64,000 bases of DNA from Boesenbergia rotunda. Lineage: Eukaryota; Streptophyta; Magnoliopsida; Zingiberales; Zingiberaceae. Both the position numbers and the translations under genes were made by a program. Below the pieces are notes generated by a model that saw only the letters and a list, made by a program, of their open reading frames with translations, was not told where the DNA came from and did no database searches. The stretch is taken from positions 124,001 through 188,000 of the forward strand of contig JAGFNQ010004726.1 of the NCBI GenBank assembly GCA_024364735.1. Direction: 5' to 3'. Numbering within the stretch: the stretch's first letter is position 1; each line of letters begins with the position of its first letter. Below, in pieces: positions 1-9,911 of the stretch.

Positions 1-1248
1 TTGATCTCCCAAGAGACGAGCAAGGGACGGTACTGAGCTACAATAAATGGGATGCATCTGCCAAAAAGAGAATTAAAGCTGATGCAAAGGCGACGCAAAC
101 CCTCCAATGCAGACTCACGAAGGAGGAGCTTAACCGAGTCAGACCTTTCAGCAGTGCTAGAGAATTATGAAATAAGCTAATAGAACTCCACGAAGGGACA
201 TCTGACACCAAGGTAAGCCATCGTGATTTATTATTAAATAAATTATTCAATTTAAAAATGCGGGACAAAGAAATTGCTTCTCAACTGCATATCCGGATAC
301 AAGAAATTATGAATGGGCTCCACATCTTAAGGCATACAATTGAAAACATGGACTTAATAAAGTATACACTTAACTCCTTCCCTTGAAACTCACTGTGGGC
401 ATCTATGGTTGATGCTTACAAATTTTCTAAGGATTTATCCAAAATGAAATTAGATGAATTATTTTCAATGATTGAATTACATGAACAGATTAACGGTTCA
501 CTTGTAGAGAAGGGCATAACATTAATTGCAGGTAAAATCAAGAAGGCACTAGAACCAGAACTGGATTCTGACTCGGAATCCGAAGAAGAAGAACTGGCGG
601 AGCTTGTGAATGTTGTCCTGATGTTGTTCAAAGCTCGGAAAGCCCAAAAGAAGAAGAAGATGGGGCAGCCAAAGGACGATCCAGTTGGACCAAAGAACAA
701 GACCGACCTCACCTATTATGGGTGTGCAAAGAAGGGGCATTTCAAATCCGAATGCCCGAACGCAATGGAAACGAAAAAGCAATGGAGGAAGAAGGTGTTG
801 CAAACAACCTGGGATGAGTCTTCTTCGGATCATACAAGGATTAACCAACGCACTCTAACCTCCTCGCATTAATGACCTAAGACAAGATCAGAGTCGACTC
901 CGAATCGGAAGAAGAAACGGAGCACGGAACTGTCTCACTGTCAGAAATTGGTCGACTTAAGGTAACGGGTTAATCAGAATCGGATCTTTATGGACTTGTC
1001 TCTTATCTATCTTGCAAATTGGCTAAGTCTCATGACCGGGTCAAATCTCTTCGAGAGGAGGTAAAACTCCTTAAGGAAGAGACCAGCTCAAGTCATTTGA
1101 CCGAGTAAATTCAGGAAGAAACCTCAACTCAAGCCCAAAGACTTGAGGAAGAGAATTTCTCTCGGAAGGCACAAGTCTAAGAATTCATAGCAAATTTGGA
1201 ACAGTTTACCCTGGGTACCAAGAATCTTGATCTGATTCTTGGAAAATA
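1..1248 (+). pseudogene. gag: H gag pseudogene (UBN2-type gag with broken zinc knuckle)
   Basis: This is a decayed gag of the copia-like type, the protein that forms the retrotransposon particle in the cytoplasm. The amino end is missing. The capsid-like part has several stops (for example the TGA near 384), then an open stretch of about 155 codons runs from 405 to 872, beginning MVDAYKFSKDLSK, which matches MVDAYKVSRDLSK in B. An acidic patch (SDSESEEEE) is followed near 712-760 by a CCHC-like knuckle reading YYGCAKKGHFKSEC, in which the first Cys is Tyr. A further degraded coiled-coil-like part ends at a TAG near 1248, matching the GLDMILGK end of the B gag. It cannot make a working protein. 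Confidence 0.75.
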
Positions 1249-1510
1249 GAAGTCTATTCTGAATCGATCCGGAATTGGATTTAAAACCAATTTGTGATTT
1301 AGGTCTTATTATTTAGTAGTGAACCTCCCTAGCACCCGAGTCCAAGCATGAGTCCCCAAATCAAGCTTGACTAATCAAGCAGGACCAAATCAGTATTGGG
1401 TCCCTAAGGTTCATATTCATTATTTAAATAGACCATATCGATGGAATTAAGGTGGAACCATCACCTTAGCGACCCCCTGGTCCCGGCCCCACAAGTGTCC
1501 ACGGGGTAAA
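1..1510 (+). mobile_element. H: remnant of a copia-like gag-bearing LTR element
   Basis: The segment aligns by eye with the gag region of element B (about 19025-20480), including the stretch after gag that reads like GSNQYWIPK in B. It starts outside the window and is cut at 1510 by the 5' LTR of O. The last 260 bases hold no gene; they keep a weak match to the post-gag region of B and then end at the O boundary. The five bases before O (1506-1510, GTAAA) are the expected target copy, but the other copy is outside the window. No LTR of H is visible. Confidence 0.75.
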
Positions 1511-3246
1511 TGATAACTACCATTTTGTTAATCATTTTAGGCTCTCAAATCCATGTTTTGATCCACTTTTATATGCTTAATCTTGTATTTACATTACGTT
1601 CCATGAAATATGTCTAGTTTAGCTTTTGAATTCAATTCTTTCTATATTCGAGGTATGTTGGCACTAAAATTTGAATCTAATTTTGTAGGCTTTGAAGGAT
1701 CATGGACCTAGATTGGATTGAATCAAGTTGAGCCAGACTTGGACTAGGATCAAGACGATCAAGCATTGGATCAATATGGGCCGTCCGATCAAGGAGCAAG
1801 TAGATCTGAACCATCTGTGAACTTATGATCAATTTGAGCTCAGGATAGGGCTAATCATGACCCCAGATCAAGATCTGAAAGTTTAAACCAAATTAGAGTC
1901 CATTTGACCATCGGATCAAGTGTGGGGGAGATTCAACCATCCATTCAAGAGAAGGGAAGATCTGAGCCATCCGCCGTAGATCTGATTGATCCGAGCCAAG
2001 GAGAAGTAGATCAGACCACTTGATGGAGATCTGGTAACTTTGGTTCAGATATGAGAAGATTCGACTATCGGATGAGGCCAGAACAATCACAGTCGTTTAA
2101 ATTCAAAATGGAAAATTAAAATAAAATTCTCTGCGCTAAGCTCGTCGTCGTCGCAATTCCCGTTCTGCTTATCAGTTCATCGTCTTCCTTCTTCGATTCC
2201 TTTGCATGACCACTATAGACCCAAGTAATTGTCAAGAATTCAGATCACAAGGTCAATTTCCCGAGAGATCACGTTTCCATATCGTTGCTACCAAGCTACG
2301 ATGAGGATTTTATCAGAGCTTGCTTCGTCCGATCACTCCTCATTGAACGACATCATCGATCGGAGTTCTCGGTGAATTCAGAGGGGTTCTCTGAAGGAGT
2401 TGGAGCATTCCTGAGCCATAATCACCATCAAATCCGTCGAGAAGGGGGAGATCAGAAGAGGAGTTCAGCTGTGCATCAAATCAACGCAAGTCAGCCGCGG
2501 GAATTGGTTTCTTGTTGATTTTCGAGCTAGGGGGTTCTTCGCTCGACTCTTGTGTGACGGCAAGAAGGGATTCTCGGTTAAGAACATGAACTGTAGTTTA
2601 GATTTCGATTTTGAATTCGTTTCCGTAATTGCTTTGTTCTGTATCAGCTCACTTTCAGACACTGATCGGTTTGTATGACCGATCCAGACATCATCTGATC
2701 GGTCTGTCGACTGATCAGGCTTGCATCTGATCGGACTGTCGATCGATCAGGCAGGTCATTGCTTCTTTTAATTCTATTTTCGTTAGTAAGATTTGTTCCA
2801 ACATCAATTTTTGCAAATTAGCTTCTTATTTTAAGCTTCCCTGCTTTTGTTATCAGCTTGTGAATTTTTAATTTCATAGTATCACACTGAATTGTTTAGT
2901 TCTCAATTAAGGATAAGTTAGTTTCCTTGATTAGGTTTTCAAATAGGTTAAACATAGTTCGCAATTTCCTAATCCATTTCCTGCTCTAGGTAAGTTCAGT
3001 CTGTTTCAAGTTTCTACTTCATTCATATTTGCAAAACAAATCCCCATTTTAATCTGAAAACCCAAAAACAAATCAGACGACAATTTAAAAGCTTGAATTA
3101 AACATTCAGAACTAGTCCTTGGAAAAATACGACCTGAGGCCCCTATTTTACATTTTAATTTTCTTAGCCAAGGGTTTTCAGCTTATAAATATCTAAATTT
3201 GAGGCTCATTCGTGACACTTAACACACTTGTATTGGGCTTAAATCA
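1511..3246 (+). repeat. 5' LTR of O
   Basis: It starts TGATAACTACC and ends GGGCTTAAATCA, just before the primer site. Both ends align with the LTR of A read on the minus strand: the start with TGATAAGTGTCATTTT, and the end through the words AAAAATACGACCTG and TATAAATATCTAAATTTG. At 2664-2752 it carries a cluster of dyads built from GATCGGT and its complement. There is no gene inside; the 77-codon open stretch at 2285-2518 has no supporting feature. Confidence 0.8.
2664..2752 (+). repeat. GATCGGT dyad cluster in the O LTR
   Basis: GATCGGT-TTGTATG-ACCGATC forms a perfect 7-bp stem, followed by units such as CTGATCGGTCTGTCGACTGATCAG. The same core word occurs in the dyad array in the LTR of C (28030-28610), although O and C are different kinds of element. 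Confidence 0.6.
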
Positions 3247-3252
3247 AATTTT

Positions 3253-3270
3253 TGACGCCGTTGTGGGGGA
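3253..3270 (+). other. Primer binding site of O (tRNA-Asp-like)
   Basis: TGACGCCGTTGTGGGGGA matches 15 of 18 positions of the tRNA-Asp complementary site that G keeps perfectly (TGGCGCCGTTGCCGGGGA). It lies 6 bp after the LTR end. The three changes agree with O being the oldest of the three Athila-type elements. Confidence 0.75.
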
Positions 3271-3383
3271 CCAACTAGTTGAGTTTGCTTGATTTTAACT
3301 TGTGTGGTTATTTCCATATTTTGTGATCTATTTCATTTGCCTATTTCCTTATATATACATTTGCTGCAATTTGTGTTTGTTGT

Positions 3384-3406
3384 ATGACAAGGACTGCAGG
3401 TGGTGA
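3384..3406 (+). pseudogene. gag: O gag, first codons (cut by A)
   Basis: The gag start ATGACAAGGACTGCAGGTGG encodes MTRTAGG, matching the MTRSTGG start of gag in A. The frame is broken by A at 3407 and resumes at 14904. This pair of flanks gives a precise insertion point within codons 7-8 and fixes the start codon for both elements. Confidence 0.85.
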
Positions 3407-5948
3407 TGATGGACCCAAGATAGGGTGTCACGAAAGTGGGTCTTAAATTTAGATATTTATAAAAATGCTGGAAACCCTTTTTGCGATCAAAATATGAAAA
3501 CGTAGTAAAGGGGTCACAGGTCGTATTTTTCCAAGGGCTAGTTCAAGTTGTTTGATTCAAGCTTGCATTTATGTGTCGTCAATGTTTTTGGGTTTCAAAT
3601 GAAAATTGGGTTTTGGCTTCAAATAGACAAGAAAATGCAATGGAAAGGAAGAGAATTTAACTAAATGGGCTAAACAAAGCAAATGCCACTAAGGAACTCA
3701 CTAATAGAAACCCTAATTAACCAAAGCAACTCAACCGAATTAAGAAAGAAAATCTGAATTCAAATGCAACTAATGCTAAACAAAAGAATAAAATCAGTGG
3801 CTGAATTCTCAATTGAACTGATGCAATAACTTCAACTGAAGACAAAACCAAATGCAAACAATCTAAAACAGTCCAATGCTAAACCAATGTTGAAACCTTA
3901 CTTCATACGAAGTGCAGAAACTTAATCTGAAGTGCAGAAATAAAGACGGAAATTTAGAAACAAATGGGATGTAAAACCTATTAGTTTCGAGCACAACACA
4001 AACTGATAAATGTTGTTTAACTTCAGCTAATATGGATGTCTAACATCCAAGTACCAAACAAGCTAACTACTGATCAGAAATAAGTTCCCACTTGACACAA
4101 ACTTGCAGAAATGAAATGAACCTAGTATTCAGAACAGAGAAGCTTACTGCCGCAATTTGATACTAAATACAGAAAGGATTCTACAATTCAGAACAGGAAC
4201 ATTGCAAAAACTTGAAGAAAGAACTTTGCAGCACTGATTTGAATGCAGAAGTCCACAACAACTAATTCAGAAACGAACTGCAGATCATTGCAGAACTTGA
4301 TTACAGGAATACAGCTTCTAATTGATTGCTAAATCAAACAAAACAACTGAGATCTAATACTCAAAACTAGCTTCAGAAGTAACCAACTGGGAATGGCAGA
4401 AATGATAGCTGAAATTTGCAGAAATTGTAACTAAATTCTGGCTAAAACAAAAGCTGATACAAGCAACGTAGCTGAAACCAAATGCATAAACCTATACCAA
4501 TTGATATGAAAATGAAACCACTTCAATGTAAAGTCAGGAAACAAAACCTAGACACCACTTGATACAAAGTTTAAGAACTAGATGACAAAACCGATACGCA
4601 GCAATTTAAGTTGGCATGCAAACTAGAAAGACAGAAACTGATTTGAAAACATCAAAACATGAAGACAACTGAAATCATCAACAATTGTTCACAAACAAAC
4701 ATCCTAATTAACTACTTGCAGAATTTAACCCTAATTAAGAAAGAAACAATTCAGAGAATGAAACTTAAGTAGCTGATACAATTGCAGAACAGAAATAAAA
4801 TGCTGAAACTGAAATTACAGCTACTGAACTGAGAAACAATAAGAAAACTAAGCCTCGATCATTCCTTGTCTCAAGACCTCCTTGTTCGTCACGCAAGGGC
4901 AAGCCAAGAACCCCTTCAACTCGCAAATCAATGGAAATTAGCTCCAACTTCAGATCTGATCACAGAATTCCACACAGTTGGAAATCCAATCCGATCTCTT
5001 TGATCCGGCGATGAAGGGCTGCTAGGAAGATTGGTTGATGATCAGAGTGCTCCAGAGACCCTCCAGATAGCTCCGATCGAAGGAAACAACACAAAATCGC
5101 AATCAATTTGATCAGAAATCAGAAATTGATGAAACCCTCACTCAACCCCTATTTTGATGCAAATCCGAGATAGAAATTCCATTAAAGCTTCTTCCAAGGA
5201 TCCAGATCTTGTTCCAAGATCGTGATCAAGTTGGCCACGCCTTCACTGAAGAAAATCGCAAGAAAATCCGTGAAGAAATGAAGAAAACGAGAGCTAAGCT
5301 ACGATGACGCGACACTCTGTTCTACTGAGGGAATTCCAATTTAAACTTTAACCATTTAATTTGGACGGCTGAGATTGTTCATAGCTCATCCAATGGTTGA
5401 TCTTCGTCCGATTTGACTCAAACTTTCCAGATCTTGATCAGAGGTCAGGATCATCCTCGTGGTAGCTCGGATCTGCCAGATCTCCAACGGATGATTCAGA
5501 TCACCTTGATCTTTGAATGGATGGTCTAGATCCCTCTGATCGTGATTCAACGGCCAGATGATCTCCGATTGGGCTGAAACCTTCAGATCTTGATCCGATC
5601 GCTAGATTAGCCTTAAGTCCAGCTCGGATTGATCAGAAGTTCTCAAATGGTCTAGATCTAATCATCTTTGCATCGGACGGTCCAAATGAGTCGATACTTG
5701 ATCACTTGATCCAGTCCACTTTTTGACTCAATTTTAACCCAACATGGTCTAGGTCCATGATCATTCTAAGCGTACAAAAGTAGATCAAAAATTTAGTGAC
5801 AAAACAACTCAAATATATCAAAATTTGCAATTAGGTCCAAAAAGAGTATAAATCTCAGAACCTAGGGTAAATCCACAATTACACAAGTAAAATATGGGTC
5901 AAACACGGATTTAAGCATATAAAATGATCAATAAAATGACACTTATCA
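3407..5948 (-). repeat. 3' LTR of A
   Basis: On the plus strand it begins TGATGGACCC and ends ACTTATCA; read on the minus strand it begins TGATAAGTG. Most of it is cryptically simple, built from words such as AATTCAGAA, TTGCAGAA and AACTGAAA. No gene is supported in it. Its partner is at 12362-14903. Confidence 0.92.
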
Positions 5949-5962
5949 ACTCCCCCACACTT
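5949..5962 (-). other. Polypurine tract of A, at the 3' LTR
   Basis: On the minus strand this reads AAGTGTGGGGGAGT, directly before the 3' LTR start TGATAAG. It is the expected primer for plus-strand DNA synthesis. Confidence 0.85.
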
Positions 5963-7667
5963 AAGCTTGAGCGTCTCGCGAAAAGTACTAAATATGTATC
6001 CCCTAGCTTTTTCTCAAACATAAGTAGAAGCAATTGAAAACAAATTACCTAGGGTTGTTAATTCTCAAAAATCTAAGCTCTATGGATTAGTATCTTGTCC
6101 TTAAATCAACAACTGAGCAATTTCAACCTTCATGATTCATTGAGATGAATTTCACTCACTAAACCTCTCAAGGGAAATTGTTGGTGGCTCTCTTCCTAAG
6201 TTTTAAGTACATGATGAAAATGGAGCTCACTCATACACACATGCTTCTTGCACTACCATCGGCTTGCTTATTATCTACTCTCCACCATTATTCATGATTA
6301 GAATCAATCATCTATAAAAGCTTATTCAAAAGTGAAAGACATATGAAATGGTAGAAATGAAATAAAAGCCAAGTAAATAGCAAATTTGAATGAGTGGAAG
6401 ACTTGGATGTTCAAGGATATTCTTGATGCATTTTTGCCCTCCTTTCAGTCCATATAATGAAGTCAAAGTGGGATGAAATGAGGCTTTGACATTGCCCTTC
6501 AAAAATCTTATGAAAAGAATTCATCAACTCCTTTGTGCCAATTTCACTCTTGTATGCCAATCCTACTTCCTTCTCTTCCTTTTCTGATTTTTTTTTCTTA
6601 CTTTCGTGTCTCTAAAGATATCAGAATGATGGTGCAGATCTTCAGTTTGGATGAACTTTCTTCACTAATTGCATTGTGCCGAAACTTCAATTGGATACCA
6701 ACTTGCTTGTTTGTTTTTTCCCCCTGTTTTTCTTCCTTTTTCAAACTGTTTTCTATTTTCTATTTTTCTTTTCCCAGCTGCTAACTCACTGATTTTTCTG
6801 CAGCTTCTCCTTGTTTTATTCAGGATGTGATCAGCTTTCCCGAATTCAGTTAATACTTGCAATCAAATGATACAAAACCTAATTTTCAGCCTCTTCATGA
6901 TACCAAACTGACTTATGGCAAATTAACTTCTGATTTTTCTCTTTTCCAACTGCATTTCCAGCTCACATTCTTGACCTTGCACTCCCTTGATTACTCACAA
7001 CAATTAGCCTCAAATAACAGTGGGAAGTTCACATGCTTCACTTGAGAATTTCAGCTCAACAAATTCAAGTTCCATCCATGGCACACTCAATTTCAAGTTG
7101 ATACAAACTGTTTTGTTTTTCTTTTTTTTTTCTTCTTCAAATTCCAGCAACCCCTGCACTGATTTCAGAAATATATAGCTGCAATTCAGCTCCTAGAAGA
7201 GTGGCCGAAACAATTTCATAGCATTCTTTTCACTTTAGCACAAAATTTCTAATTTTTCCTTTGCACAGATTTTTTTTTCCTTCACTTGTTTCCACTTTGG
7301 TTCCTCAATTCTGCACAGTTTTTCTGCTACAATTCAAGCTTACAACTTCAGTCCAAACTTTATCAAAGTGTTGCCAATTAAGCTTCTTCCCAATTTTTAA
7401 TCCAAACCATTTGTGCTACTAACTCCATTGATTTCAAAAAAAAAAATTTTTTTTCATGGCACAGTTTTTTTTTCTATTTTTTTTTCGTGTACCATTTCTT
7501 CCCATTGCAGATTTTTAAGATCCACTTCACCTCCAATTCACAACTAAATTCCCATTTATCTTGATACCAAGCTCCACTCCAATTGGCACTTTTTGGCTTC
7601 AACTCAAAAAATGAAATGAACTCTTTTTTTTCTCTTTTTTTTTTCAAATGTTTCCATCACACTAGCC

Positions 7668-7681
7668 ACTCCCCCACACTT
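7668..7681 (-). other. Second, internal copy of the A polypurine tract
   Basis: This is an exact copy of the 14-base tract at 5949-5962, 1719 bp further inside. G has an equivalent copy at 51619-51632. Following sequence (GTCCGTCTCAGGCAAAATAA) is also shared with G. Confidence 0.8.
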
Positions 7682-8235
7682 AATCTTTTGTCCGTCTCAG
7701 GCAAAATAACATCAAAGAACATCCCCAAACAAACAAGTCCCTAGAAAAATGAAGTTAAGAGTAATATGAAGATTAGGTAGGGAAAATGAGAAATATGAAG
7801 TGATACAAGGGATTTTTTTGAAAATTGATATGAGATAAGAAACAAAATGATACGCCTCTATAAATGTGATCCAATCATCGAAATATGGTTTTGAAAGAAC
7901 CTAAGTAAGTTCTAGAGTGCAATCACATGTATGTGTCACAAAAAATAAGGCTAAGCCTCACTAGGTACAAATAATTCATCTCAAGTCCTCAATCAAAAAT
8001 CCATGGCCAAGTAGTACTCAAGCATCCAAGATTTCATCCATAAGCTCAAACCCTAAGTTTTAACAACCAAATTTAATTTGTTTTCAAAAGACTCTAAAAT
8101 GTTATCAAGAGAACCTAGCGGGATATATTTATTCCTACTCATTAAGGAAAAATGCCAAATGACATAAAATGGTATTTACAATGTCTCCTATTTATTCTTC
8201 TACCCTACTCACACATTTATTAGCAAGAACTCTTT

Positions 8236-9051
8236 TTAAAAGAAAATTCTACTTCTAAAGAACATAAGAATGAAACATGCAATGAAAGAAAATGCAAGAA
8301 GGGACAAACTCCCCTTTATTTCTGGCGGTCGGAGTCTATCTAGAAATAATCTCCATGGTGGTAGTGGAGGAGTAGGAGTAGTTGAAAATATTTCCTTCAT
8401 TTGCTCAATTTTATTTTGCATGACTCCCCCACACTTAAACTTTACACTAAACTGTTCAGGTGGCCGTGGTCGATTAATGTTCAACATCCATTTTAGAGGT
8501 GGAGTGCTATAAGTCAAAGTGAGATCAACTCCTCCCTCTTTATTCTTTTTGGAAAATCTTCCAGGGGGTTGAAGACTGTCTAGATGGAGTACCCACTCAA
8601 GAAATCTCTGAGACCCTGCAAAAATATGTGAAACCTTTCTCAAGCATGTGGGGTAAGAAAGAAGTGTAATATCATCAATCTCTACATAAAATGTATCTAA
8701 AAATGCATCGCATCCAATAAAATCAATTTTTGGTACCTCAGTAAATTTTTCACAAGCATATTCTACATGAGGTATATCAAGAAAAGTTCCACAGTCAATA
8801 AAATCAATCTCGGGTACCTCTTGAAGTTTTTCACATTCAATTTCAGCATAAGAAATAACAAGAAATTCTTGACAATAAACAACTTGAATTTCAGGCTCAT
8901 CTAAAAATTTCTCACAATCAATTTTGGCATAATCTGTCTCAAGAATATCATAGCAACGAATAAAATCAAGCCTGGGTACCTCTAAAGAATTTTCACAATT
9001 ATTTTTCACAAATGATGTATCAAGACATTCTTCACATGCAAATCTAGTCAT
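8236..9051 (-). CDS. A: repeat-containing protein in place of pol (RPPG/RPPE family)
   Basis: The frame is 271 codons from ATG at 9051. I do not recognise the family. Residues about 15-125 are four to five units of ~27 residues with a pattern close to CEKFxEVPxIDFIxCDxFLD. Then come a QRFLEWVLHLDSLQPPGR segment, a KEGGVDLTL segment, NINRPRPPEQFS, KFKCGGV, and a tail WRLFLDRLRPPE. The same order of motifs is in G (52204-53151), so the protein is shared. The final ~27 hydrophobic residues look like a membrane segment but are probably an artefact: G stops right after RPPE, and A reads on by a one-base shift. The start may be wrong, since homology with G continues upstream in another frame after a TAG at about 9094. 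Function is unknown. Confidence 0.6.
   Translation of the reverse strand: MTRFACEECLDTSFVKNNCENSLEVPRLDFIRCYDILETDYAKIDCEKFLDEPEIQVVYCQEFLVISYAEIECEKLQEVPEIDFIDCGTFLDIPHVEYACEKFTEVPKIDFIGCDAFLDTFYVEIDDITLLSYPTCLRKVSHIFAGSQRFLEWVLHLDSLQPPGRFSKKNKEGGVDLTLTYSTPPLKWMLNINRPRPPEQFSVKFKCGGVMQNKIEQMKEIFSTTPTPPLPPWRLFLDRLRPPEIKGSLSLLAFSFIACFILMFFRSRIFF
8423..8436 (-). other. Third copy of the A polypurine tract, inside a coding frame
   Basis: An exact third copy of the 14-mer. Here it is also codons of the repeat gene and encodes KFKCGGV. G has the same copy in the same codons at 52283-52296. Confidence 0.8.
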
Positions 9052-9093
9052 CTCCCTGAATTTTCTAAAGGAAAAGAAGAAATACTTACCTAA

Positions 9094-9392
9094 TCGTGAT
9101 GAAAAATGTCTATTGGTTCTACAAGAAATACCTCCATCTCAGGCTCAAAATCTGGTGGACATTCATTTGGAATAGGTGATCCTTGGGTACTTGCTCCCAT
9201 CATGCAAGTCCCTACACTTTCTGAAAATGATGGTGGTCCCTGGGGCTCTGTGCAATCCCCTACACCTGTAGAATCATCTTCTGTGCATGCCTCCTTAGTA
9301 ATACCTGCAACAACCTTATTAAAAAGATTAGGACTATCAATAGCAATATCATCACAAAATAGAAAACAAGAAAACTCCGTTAAAGCTTCAGT
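9094..9392 (-). pseudogene. A: linker between protease and the repeat gene
   Basis: Read on the minus strand this part contains DDSTGVGDCTEPQG and SVGTCMMGASTQG, matching DDSIGVGDCTKPQG and SVGTCMVEASTQG in G and GVGDCIEPQG in O. In O the motif lies between protease and RT, so A and G were formed from an Athila-type parent by loss of what follows. A TAG near 9094, in TAGGTAAGT, ends the frame where G has CAGGTAAAT. Frame shifts separate it from the genes on both sides. Confidence 0.6.
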
Positions 9393-9911
9393 TTAAAAAT
9401 CAAGGCTGTCACATGCTTTTCCATCCATCTCCTCAACTTCTTCTGAAATCAAAACTCTTCCCACTATGTCAAATGTACCATCATCAGCAATGAACTGTGC
9501 CTCAACAGTCTCCTCTGCGGTGTCTATGCTCATAATAGAACGATTTCCCTTAGGGTCCTTCATGGCATCGAAAATGCTAAATTGGACTACTGTGTCTCCC
9601 ACCTCCATCGAAAGGGTGCCAGCATAAACATCAATTTTGGTTCTAGCAGTCTTCAGAAAAGGCCATCCAAGGATAAGTGGGGATCTATGTGCAAGATACT
9701 CTCCCTCCATGTCTAGAATGTAGAAGTCTGCAGGGAAAATCAACTTCTTCACTTTAACCAACACATCTTCAATAACTCCTGCCGAGCGGGTCTGGCTTCA
9801 ATCTACTAGCTGAATCACAACTCCAGTGGGCTGTAGAGGACCAATGCCAAGCATCTGGAAGACTGTCCTGGGCATGACATTAATGGAAGCTCCTAAATCC
9901 AACAAGGCATC
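9393..9911 (-). pseudogene. pol: A: Athila-type aspartic protease
   Basis: The retroviral-type protease cuts the polyprotein during particle maturation. The active-site motif DLGASINVM is intact at about 9885-9899 (minus strand), followed by FQMLGIG. A TGA near 9796 breaks the frame. The open part from 9764 carries VLVKVKKLIFPADFYILD and LAHRSPLILGWPFLKTA, matching O (25930-26060). A frame shift near 9915 separates it from gag. The strand continues to the GVGDC linker rather than to RT. Confidence 0.75.

Larger units (their letters stand above)
5949..8235 (-). other. A: gene-free 3' region between the repeat gene and the 3' LTR
   Basis: There is no credible gene here. The part next to the LTR (about 5949-6500) is well conserved with G (48961-49500): for example both read TCTAAGCTCTATGGATTAGT. 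The middle (6530-7650) is rich in T and C on the plus strand, with runs of T and words such as TGCAATTCAGCT. Two copies of the polypurine tract bound the region. Conservation with G suggests cis-acting function, which is inference. Confidence 0.75.

Noticed and set aside
2285..2518. 77-codon frame in the O LTR
   Set aside because: No motif, no homologue in the related LTR of A, and Ser/His-rich composition typical of chance frames.
8236..8320. Transmembrane anchor (envelope-like) at the end of the A repeat protein
   Set aside because: G stops directly after RPPE. A lacks that stop by a one-base shift, so the hydrophobic tail is probably read-through of a non-coding region.
9085..9100. Splice donor TAGGTAAGT in A
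   Set aside because: It looks like a donor, but G has CAGGTAAAT in open coding sequence, and no acceptor that would restore the A frame was found with confidence.
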